A stretch of DNA of 64,000 nt from an uncultured Ilumatobacter sp. (GTDB taxonomy: Bacteria > Actinomycetota > Acidimicrobiia > Acidimicrobiales > Ilumatobacteraceae). The position numbers were made by a program, and so were the translations under genes. The stretch covers positions 55,634-119,633 of the forward strand of contig CAJQPY010000028.1 in assembly GCA_905480335.1 (NCBI GenBank), in the 5' to 3' direction. Positions 44,326 through 51,155 of this stretch are shown one piece after another. Each line of letters begins with the position of its first letter. Positions within the stretch are counted from its first letter, which is position 1. The notes under the pieces were generated by a model. The model made no database searches and had not been told where the DNA came from. It saw only the letters and a program-made list of their open reading frames with translations.

Positions 44326-45378
44326 TCAATCGATCACATCTAGCGAGTCGAGATCGATGCAATGTTGCAGATGACGAGTAGCCATCGCCGCGAACATCGC
44401 CTCGCTGCGTTCGCTCCCGCCGACGACCTGGCTAGCCACCACGGCCATGATCACGCCGCCAAACGCATTGCGCCGATATTCATTCCACACCCAATCCGCA
44501 TCAGCATCGACTCCCCCGTCGACAAGCGCCATACGGTACGCCACAACCAGTTCGGATTCAGCCGCCCGGCGGTCTTTCGACAGAAGCCCGGCACCCAGGA
44601 AATACGCGAGGTCAGCGACCGGCCCGCCGTGCCCAGGTGTCTGCCAATCGACCGCCGTGATCGGCGGCCCTCCAGAGGGGGTCGCAAACAACAAGTTGTC
44701 GAGGCGGTAATCGCCGTGCGTCACCGTTAGCGGACCAGTGCGGCCGTCGACCCAGCCTGCGAGCCGTGACCCAAATGCCTCAAGGACTCGAAGCATTCCG
44801 CCAGAAAGATAGCGAGCGTAAGTCGCCGTGAAGCCTGGCAGCAACATCTCCCAGAGAGCAGCTAATTGGACTCCGTCCTCAGGTCCCGACCGCCGCTGAA
44901 GAAACTCGTGCTCGTACAAACTGGCGTCGTCCCAACGCGGGGCATGTAAACGAGCAAGTTCGACGACCGCCGCCCGAGCTGTCTCGATGTCACAGCCGGC
45001 CACCTGGTCGCCCTGCGCCGCCGGCGCCATGTCCTCCAGCACCAACACGAAGTCGCCGGTTGCCTCGTTCCAGTTGCCGTGATGACAGTGTGGGACACGA
45101 ATGTCGACAGTGGACGCAATACGGTCGTAGAACTTCACCTCGCGCTCATAGTTGCGCAATGCCACGCCGGTGGCCCTGCTCGTTTCATCGAGCGACGGCA
45201 GCTTGACCACGACCGAAGAGGGAGCGCCAGCATCTTGAGACTTGATGGCGACCCGAAGGTTCAGACCGACGAGCCCGTCACCGATTCGATCACTGCGTAC
45301 ACCAGACACGTCGGTGTCGAGCACTGCCGACAACCAATCAGGCGTCAACCAGTCAGGCATGAGATCGTCAGTCGGCAT
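44326..45378 (-). CDS. Ecdysteroid-kinase-like/APH-family phosphotransferase
   Basis: A 350-aa protein-kinase-fold small-molecule phosphotransferase. The N-lobe has VVVKLPS with the ATP lysine near 57, then LVLEDMAP as hinge. The catalytic loop is VTHGDYRLDNLLF near 218-230, and the metal motif AVDWQTPGHG takes the DFG-like place. EcKL/DUF1679-like proteins and aminoglycoside phosphotransferases share this layout. The substrate is unknown; in Actinobacteria such genes often sit with fatty-acid or steroid catabolism. It is divergent from the SURF1 gene by 41 bp. Confidence 0.85.
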   Translation of the reverse strand: MPTDDLMPDWLTPDWLSAVLDTDVSGVRSDRIGDGLVGLNLRVAIKSQDAGAPSSVVVKLPSLDETSRATGVALRNYEREVKFYDRIASTVDIRVPHCHHGNWNEATGDFVLVLEDMAPAAQGDQVAGCDIETARAAVVELARLHAPRWDDASLYEHEFLQRRSGPEDGVQLAALWEMLLPGFTATYARYLSGGMLRVLEAFGSRLAGWVDGRTGPLTVTHGDYRLDNLLFATPSGGPPITAVDWQTPGHGGPVADLAYFLGAGLLSKDRRAAESELVVAYRMALVDGGVDADADWVWNEYRRNAFGGVIMAVVASQVVGGSERSEAMFAAMATRHLQHCIDLDSLDVID

Positions 45379-45419
45379 CGGTCGGACCGTAGCCCGCCGG
45401 GCGATACCGTCCGAAGTCG

Positions 45420-46253
45420 ATGTACCGCTTTCTGCTCCGTCCGACGTGGTTGCTGTTCCACGCAGCGGTCCTCGCCGGCGTCATCCTGATGACTGCAGCC
45501 GGCTTCTGGCAACTCAACCGCCTTGACGAACGCAAGGATTTCAATAGCGAGGTGCGCGGGCGGTCGCAACAGGCGCCACTAGAGCTGACCTCGGTACTAG
45601 ACGAAATCGAGGCCGGAACCCTCGACGAGTCGTCAGCAGAGTGGCTGCCCGTCACCGCTACGGGCACCTACCTGCCCGACCAGGTCCTCGAGTTCAACAA
45701 CTCCCAGGGTGGACGCGCTGGAGACAACGTCGTGACTGCGCTCGTCCTCTACGATGAGTTGAACGGCGAAACGGTCTCCGTAATCGTCAACCGGGGGTTT
45801 CTCCCCCTCGGCGTCGACGTCCCCGCACCGCCGCGCGGCGAGGTCGAGATCGTCGGCTACATTCGCCCCTCCGAGGAGCGTAATCGAGGCGGGTTAACTG
45901 ACGCCGACGGCGGCCAACCGCTGACCGAGATCCGCCGTATCGACGTCCCCCGCTTAACAAAACAGTTCCCTGGCGACGTCGCACCCATTTTTGTGCAGCT
46001 CATCGCGTCGCAACCAGCACTCGGTTCAGGCGACCCCGCCCCGGTCGTCCTTCCCGAACTCGACAACGGGCCGCACCTGTCGTACGCCATACAGTGGTTC
46101 ATCTTTGCGATCTGTGTGGCCGTCGGCTGGGTACTCGCCGTACGCTGGTCGCTCAAGGTCAGAGCCCGAGCACGGCGAGCAGAGATCGCGGATTCCCCGT
46201 CACGAGTTGAAGACGAAGCGGCCAATCAGCCTGAGCGAACATCGAACTCATGA
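45420..46253 (+). CDS. SURF1-family cytochrome oxidase assembly protein
   Basis: A 277-aa membrane protein with helices near 11-30 and 222-242 enclosing an extracytoplasmic domain. The family marks are AAGFWQLNRLDER after helix 1, VIVNRGFLP in the middle, and LDNGPHLSYAIQWFIFA at helix 2. SURF1 helps assemble heme-copper oxidases. The C-terminal tail (RARARRAE...) is basic and unstructured and its last 95 bases overlap the convergent lycopene cyclase gene. No cox gene is in the window. Confidence 0.92.
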   Translation: MYRFLLRPTWLLFHAAVLAGVILMTAAGFWQLNRLDERKDFNSEVRGRSQQAPLELTSVLDEIEAGTLDESSAEWLPVTATGTYLPDQVLEFNNSQGGRAGDNVVTALVLYDELNGETVSVIVNRGFLPLGVDVPAPPRGEVEIVGYIRPSEERNRGGLTDADGGQPLTEIRRIDVPRLTKQFPGDVAPIFVQLIASQPALGSGDPAPVVLPELDNGPHLSYAIQWFIFAICVAVGWVLAVRWSLKVRARARRAEIADSPSRVEDEAANQPERTSNS

Positions 46254-47388
46254 TCCGAGCGAGCTCGCCAGGCGGGGTATCGATCCTCAGATACGCACCC
46301 CACTGGTTCACCGGCAGCTCGAAGAACGCCTGAAAGAAACTCCGAGTCTCCGCTGCGTCCAGACCGACCAGTACCTCAAGTCCAAAGTCGTGGAGCCGGC
46401 GTGTGCGCCGCAACGAGCGAGGCCACACTGCGTCCGACACGGCAGCGATATCAGCTGCATGATTAGCCGGGCCTGACCGATCCAGGCGTTTGATCACAGC
46501 GTCCGCTACGCGATCCACTGCTCTCAACGACGACGCGATTGAATACCCCGTCGCAGGGTGGATCATTCCGGCGGCAGCCCCGAACCGCACCGTCGCCATC
46601 CCGGCTTCAGGCGCGTGCCGTCGACCTGGGCGCGTCTGCACCGACGCCCCCATTGGTATCCGGACCCGCTCCAGACGTACCGCCCGTTCCAGCAGATGTT
46701 CGACCGATTCGCCGAGCCGTGACGCTAGCCGAGGCAGCAAGCTGTCAGGGTCAACAGCGGGGCCCGCAAGCACGGTCTCCTCGATCAGCCAGCCATCTAC
46801 GACTGGAAAGGCATAGACAAACGTCGGCGAGTCGACGTCGTCCGGCACGTGGGGATCAGAAAAATCCATAACCGTCGGTTTTCCAAGTGGCCCTTCGGGA
46901 GGTTCCGGTACCACGACTCCAATCGCCGTCTGCCACGCCATCTCGTCGCGCTCGACCAAACAACGATCGGCGTCATCAAGTCCTGACGGCCAGCCGGTGG
47001 CATCAATCACGATCCGCGCTCGGGTATCACTGGCCGACACCACTCGACCGATGTCATGCGCGACGCCATCGCGAAGACCGGAGCGGAGCCTCTGGTTGTC
47101 AATCACTCCGTACGAGCGCTGCACCATCATCGGCCATCCGAAGTCGACGGCAACCGATTCGAACCGATGCAACCAGATAGCGGCAGCGTCGATGACCGAA
47201 ACACCATCTAAATCGTCAACCCAGGTCGTATACGTGGCGTCCCAGGGTCGATCCTCACCAAACAGCACCACATCGGCGCCGTGCAGCGTTAACTGGCGCG
47301 CTAGTGCTGAACCGGCCGGCCCGTCTCCGACCACGGCCACGTCGATGGCATGCTCACTCAGGTGGATTGCGGGCACAGTCCGTGGCAT
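46159..47388 (-). CDS. crtL: Lycopene cyclase (CrtL/LcyB-type FAD protein)
   Basis: A 409-aa flavoprotein that cyclises lycopene ends to beta-ionone rings in carotenoid synthesis. It shows the dinucleotide-binding motif VAVVGDGPAGSALA near 18-31, DATGWPS near 128, the MDFSD stretch, AFPVVDGWLIEETVLAG, and FGAAAGMIHPATGYSIASSLR, which is diagnostic for the CrtL/LcyB family. The start shares one base with the stop of the upstream MBL gene (TGATG). No phytoene synthase or desaturase is nearby, so the cyclase is detached from the rest of the pathway. Confidence 0.9.
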   Translation of the reverse strand: MPRTVPAIHLSEHAIDVAVVGDGPAGSALARQLTLHGADVVLFGEDRPWDATYTTWVDDLDGVSVIDAAAIWLHRFESVAVDFGWPMMVQRSYGVIDNQRLRSGLRDGVAHDIGRVVSASDTRARIVIDATGWPSGLDDADRCLVERDEMAWQTAIGVVVPEPPEGPLGKPTVMDFSDPHVPDDVDSPTFVYAFPVVDGWLIEETVLAGPAVDPDSLLPRLASRLGESVEHLLERAVRLERVRIPMGASVQTRPGRRHAPEAGMATVRFGAAAGMIHPATGYSIASSLRAVDRVADAVIKRLDRSGPANHAADIAAVSDAVWPRSLRRTRRLHDFGLEVLVGLDAAETRSFFQAFFELPVNQWGAYLRIDTPPGELARIMSSMFAQADWPLRLQLVTGNPRSLLAVLGL

Positions 47389-48353
47389 CAGTGCGTTTCG
47401 AGTTCGGCCATCCGGCGGAACTGTTCGACGACGTCTGGTGTGTCATGGGTCGGGTCGAGACTGCGGTAAACCGTGTCGACGTTCACCGCAATTCGCCCGT
47501 ATTCGCCGAGTTCACCGAAACGCGGCGAGACTTCGAGGAGCCCGGCAATATCGCGGGCCGCTTCGAACGCATCGACGCCTGCATCATGGCGGCCGGAGGC
47601 TTCGGTATCGACGAACGCAAGGTAGTCGCGAACGTCGAGGATCCCGGCCCGATCGGTGATTGGACCGTGACCAGGCACGACTGTGTGCACGTCCATGGCG
47701 AGCATTAGATCGCATGCCGCAATCCAGTTCGACAGAGGACCGGCCCAGACGATCGGTGTCCCGCCGATAAATAGAATGTCGCCGGTGTACACGGTCGACG
47801 CGTCCGGGACGTGGACGATCACGTCTCCCGAAGTATGAGCCGGACCGACCTCAATCAGTTCAACGGCGCGTCCAGCCACATCGATATTGAGACGATCGTC
47901 GAACGTACGGGTCGGCAGCACTAGCTCGATTCCGCCAAAATCGAACTCGCCAAAGAAACTCCGGAATAAATCACCAACTTCCCCGGGCGCCTGGTTCAGC
48001 GCGTTGAGCATCGACGGCGGGACCTCGGGCATCTCGTGGGCCGTGGCAGTGGAGGCCACAATCTCGACTGTCGGCCATTTCGTCACTACTTCGCTGTTGC
48101 CATAGCAATGGTCCCCGTTTGCATGAGTGTTGACCAACGAGTTGACCGGCGCCGCCTCGGTGAAGGGCGACATTGCATCGAGCATCAACGCGGTCAGGTT
48201 GAGGTCGAACAGCGTGTCGACGAGTAGCGAGCGGCCCTCACCAACGATCAACCCAGCATTGCTCCACCCCCAGCCGCCGTCGGGTTGCAGGTAGGCATAG
48301 CACCCGACACCGAGCTCGTGAAGGCCGAGGGAGTATCCCGCAGCGTTCGTCAT
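47388..48353 (-). CDS. MBL-fold metallo-hydrolase
   Basis: A 321-aa metallo-beta-lactamase-fold protein. The zinc motif is modified: NTHANGDHCYGN supplies H-x-N-G-D-H where HxHxDH is usual, then AHTSGDV supplies the next His, YTGDILF the bridging Asp, and PGHGP the last His. This THxNGDH form marks a subgroup with a second metal site changed, as seen in some alkyl- or aryl-hydrolases and quinoprotein-relay proteins. ATG at 48353 overlaps the GMC oxidoreductase stop (ATGA). Its substrate is not known; it sits between GMC oxidoreductase and lycopene cyclase in one operon. Confidence 0.85.
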   Translation of the reverse strand: MTNAAGYSLGLHELGVGCYAYLQPDGGWGWSNAGLIVGEGRSLLVDTLFDLNLTALMLDAMSPFTEAAPVNSLVNTHANGDHCYGNSEVVTKWPTVEIVASTATAHEMPEVPPSMLNALNQAPGEVGDLFRSFFGEFDFGGIELVLPTRTFDDRLNIDVAGRAVELIEVGPAHTSGDVIVHVPDASTVYTGDILFIGGTPIVWAGPLSNWIAACDLMLAMDVHTVVPGHGPITDRAGILDVRDYLAFVDTEASGRHDAGVDAFEAARDIAGLLEVSPRFGELGEYGRIAVNVDTVYRSLDPTHDTPDVVEQFRRMAELETH

Positions 48354-49690
48354 CCCTCCGATCCTGCCACGCCGGGCCATTGCACGGTGAGTCGTTCGGC
48401 GAGCATCGTCGTCGGAAGGTGCGTATTGACGTCAGGGATGTCGGGAAATGCAGAGGCATCACAGATGAACAGGCCCTCGTGGCCGTCAACTCCGCCAGCG
48501 CCGTCGATGATTGACGCGCACGAGCTGCTGGCGTGAACGTAATCGGCGCCACGTCGAGACAGCCATTCGGCGATTGCATCAAGGTCCGCTTCGAACACAT
48601 CGGCTGTCGTGCCGTGGTCGTCGATATAGATCGCCTCGACGGCTCCAGCAAACGGGGGGTGATGCAGCATCTCGAGTACGTCCGCGACGCCGCAGGCAAG
48701 CCGATGAAGATCGTCCGGGTGCCGAAGAAGGTCGAAGTCGACCGCCGGCGGAACCGCCGGGTCGCTCGACGTGATGCGAACAGTCCCACCGTCCCCGGTC
48801 GGCACCATGAGTGCGACGAGCAGCATGGCCATATCGGCCGGAGCAGACGACCCGAGATGATTGAGCGACAGCACTTGGATCGGCCCACGTTTAATCATTG
48901 CTGCCGTTGCGAGCCCGCGAGCGTCGAGATCCAGGCGGTTCGCTTCAACATCCGTGAGCTGAAGCAACAGCCCGGCGGCGGGATGGTCACGGAGTCCGGT
49001 TCCAGCCCGCTCGACTCCGGAGCGCTGCAGAATCGTGGGAGTATGAATCGCGCCAGCGGCGAGCACCACGGCGTCGGCTGCCACGACGTCACCGTTCGAT
49101 AAGACGATGCCGGTGGCTGCGCCTGCGGTATCGAATGAAACCCGGTCAACCGTGAGCTGGGTGAGCATCTCGAACCGATCCGTCACTTCCAATCCGATCG
49201 GCCAAAGGTATGCCTCGGCGGATGTGATCCGACGACCATTGCGGCGAGTAAGCGGAGTGCTCTCGGCGGCAGCATCGGCGGCAAGCAGTAACCGATCGAT
49301 TCGACCGAGCTCCGCCCTACCGGGTCGTTCGGCGGGGATCAATGTGCGATCCCATGCCTCGTCGACGTCGTCCCAGCCCCACGAGCGGTAGCGCGCCGGA
49401 TCACCGCGGAGCGCGACCATCGCGTTCACGGCGCTTGATCCGCCCACGCCTCTGCCGCGTAAATATCTGGTTTCGGGTCCGTGGGCCGTCCGCCGTGCCA
49501 GAAGATCTGCATAGGTTCGCTCGGCGACGCCCAGCGCAGCGAAACTGTCGTCGCCGTCGATCGGCCCAGGAACCCCTCCGGGTTCGAAAGCCGGTCCGGC
49601 CTCAATCAACACCACGCAATGCCCTGCGTCGTGGAGCCGGCGCGCTGCCACGCACCCGGCCGAGCCTGCACCGACCACGATCCACTTCAC
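48350..49690 (-). CDS. GMC-family FAD-dependent oxidoreductase
   Basis: A 446-aa flavoprotein. The FAD motif IVVGAGSAGCVAARRL begins at residue 4, GRGVGGSSAVNAM is the GMC signature 1, AAGAIHTPTILQRSG is signature 2, and the end has DASAFPDIPDVNTHLPT with the catalytic Asn-His pair region and HASSSC in place of the usual HxxGT. It is shorter than choline dehydrogenases (about 530 aa) and resembles the compact group that includes MftG, but no mycofactocin genes are in the window. It heads the operon with the MBL and lycopene cyclase genes; a role in alcohol or carotenoid-cleavage chemistry is speculation. Confidence 0.85.
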   Translation of the reverse strand: MKWIVVGAGSAGCVAARRLHDAGHCVVLIEAGPAFEPGGVPGPIDGDDSFAALGVAERTYADLLARRTAHGPETRYLRGRGVGGSSAVNAMVALRGDPARYRSWGWDDVDEAWDRTLIPAERPGRAELGRIDRLLLAADAAAESTPLTRRNGRRITSAEAYLWPIGLEVTDRFEMLTQLTVDRVSFDTAGAATGIVLSNGDVVAADAVVLAAGAIHTPTILQRSGVERAGTGLRDHPAAGLLLQLTDVEANRLDLDARGLATAAMIKRGPIQVLSLNHLGSSAPADMAMLLVALMVPTGDGGTVRITSSDPAVPPAVDFDLLRHPDDLHRLACGVADVLEMLHHPPFAGAVEAIYIDDHGTTADVFEADLDAIAEWLSRRGADYVHASSSCASIIDGAGGVDGHEGLFICDASAFPDIPDVNTHLPTTMLAERLTVQWPGVAGSEG

Positions 49691-49803
49691 CCTGCCAACC
49701 TCACCCTGTAGCTCTCACGCTGCGCTCACTAGTTCCGTGATCATCAGGTCTGGGTTCGTCACAAATAACCCGATCATGTCCAGGTAGACCCCGACTTTAA
49801 TCG

Positions 49804-50493
49804 TCATGGCTGGCGTGTCACGTCGCTGCGTTCTGTTGCCGCAGGCAAACCTGCCAGGTGCGCGGCGTCGTTGTATCGAGCCAATTGCCAGCTGAGATCG
49901 TGCTCCCCAGGCGATACGAATTCAGTCAACGAGGTGTTCAACGTGTGCAGCGCAAATCCGCCGGTCACTGGCAGATTGAGCGCCTTGCGGAAGACCGCAT
50001 CGACCACACCGCCATGACAGGCAATGGCGACGTGAGCGCCGGCATGGGTGTCGACGACGCGCCCTACTGCGGCGCGGACGCGAGCGTGAAAGGTCGCTGC
50101 CGTCTCGCCTCCAGGAAATATCTCGACGTCAGAATTTCCCGACCAATCCGGTGTTCCGAAACGCAAGACGTACTCATCGAACGTCATCCCGTCGATTTCT
50201 GGTCCAGGATCGTGCTCTCCGAAGTCAGGCCACCGCTCAATTTCGGTGAGACCGATCGCCGGAGCGATGATTTCGGCGGTCTCAACGGCGCGGGCAAAGT
50301 CGCTGGAGATTAAGACATCCGCACCGAGTTCCTCACGCTCTCTGAAGCGCTCGGCCAGTTGTTCGGATTGCCGACGACCAAGTGTGCTCAACCCGGAGCA
50401 GGTTCGGTACCCGCCGATGACGCGTTGCACCGTCACGTTGGATTCGCCATGGCGGATCAGTGTGATCCGGGTCGGTTTGTGGTGAAGTGTCAC
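49804..50493 (-). CDS. Histidine phosphatase (phosphoglycerate-mutase-like) family protein
   Basis: A 229-aa protein with the phospho-His motif TLIRHGES near 11-18, SDFARAVETAEI, a Glu in the FGEHDPGPEIDG stretch, and the late IACHGGVVDAV His. It belongs to the broad alkaline-phosphatase-like or cofactor-dependent mutase superfamily; the substrate is not known. GTG at 50493 (MTLHHKP) is preferred, since the longer frame is not similar to the family. The gene is alone, 114 bp downstream (leftward) it faces the GMC gene. Confidence 0.85.
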   Translation of the reverse strand: MTLHHKPTRITLIRHGESNVTVQRVIGGYRTCSGLSTLGRRQSEQLAERFREREELGADVLISSDFARAVETAEIIAPAIGLTEIERWPDFGEHDPGPEIDGMTFDEYVLRFGTPDWSGNSDVEIFPGGETAATFHARVRAAVGRVVDTHAGAHVAIACHGGVVDAVFRKALNLPVTGGFALHTLNTSLTEFVSPGEHDLSWQLARYNDAAHLAGLPAATERSDVTRQP

Positions 50494-50760
50494 ACGCTGA
50501 TCGTATGCCCGCCGACCAACAGCTCTCCAGCTTGTACTCGAGAAGTTCACGTACGTGTTGCGACCAGCCTACGGATGTCTTGCGGGCTCGACGTTTTGCT
50601 GCTTTTACGCTGCGCGAATCGACGAAAGCAGCGGGCGAGTGCTCTCACATGAACCCCGACTGGCGCCGTCTTGGCCCTCAGAACTCTCTGATGTCAATAC
50701 ATGAAGCACCTGACCGATCTGCCGACACCAACACCACGGCTAGAAGGGCATACGATTCGT

Positions 50761-50775
50761 TCACCGGTCCGGTGA
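50761..50775. promoter_or_regulatory. 15-bp palindrome TCACCGG-T-CCGGTGA
   Basis: Perfect 7-bp arms around a single base, compatible with an operator for a dimeric regulator. It lies about 390 bp before purSL. GC-rich chance palindromes of this size are not rare. Confidence 0.25.
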
Positions 50776-50866
50776 CGTTATTGTCGATTGCCCTGGGAGC
50801 CTGGGATGCCAACGGTCTGGTTCGCAAGGTGAGCGGGGTGCCACAGCTCTGCGCTGGGGGGATCAC

Positions 50867-50883
50867 GATCGTTCAGAACGATC
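50867..50883. promoter_or_regulatory. 17-bp palindrome GATCGTTC-A-GAACGATC
   Basis: Perfect 8-bp arms. The half-sites are in GTTC..GAAC order, opposite to the actinobacterial LexA box (GAAC..GTTC). It lies about 270 bp upstream of purSL and could be a regulator site for the purine operon. No T-run follows on either strand, so it is not a terminator. Confidence 0.35.
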
Positions 50884-51155
50884 AAAAATCCTAGGTTTAT
50901 GACAACACAGGGTCCAGTTTCGTTCGGCCGCGTGATGCAACAACGCTCGTCAAACTCGGTAGCTGACCTCAGTCGGTCGCCGCAACTCGGGTTCTCACGT
51001 TATGCGGCGCCTCAATTGCGACATACGGCGACCTCGCAGGTCACGCACAGCGACCGGTCGCTAAATTACGCGACGTCTCTGTGACATTTCTCGCGAAAGG
51101 CTAGCCGTGACCCTATTGGCTCCGTATGGTCGCCCTGGTGTCCCACCGACATCGC

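Larger units (their letters stand above)
50494..51155. other. Leader region of the purine operon
   Basis: About 660 bases between the phosphatase and purSL. An 81-codon ORF (50650-50894) is open but has no support. Two palindromes are present and listed separately. No purine riboswitch pattern was seen. Confidence 0.5.

Noticed and set aside
48350..49690. Mycofactocin-associated MftG assignment for the GMC oxidoreductase
   Set aside because: The compact length fits, but no other mycofactocin gene lies in the window, so only the family name is kept.
50650..50894. 81-codon ORF upstream of the purine operon
   Set aside because: No ribosome site, no family-like sequence, and it contains both palindromes, so the region is more likely regulatory.
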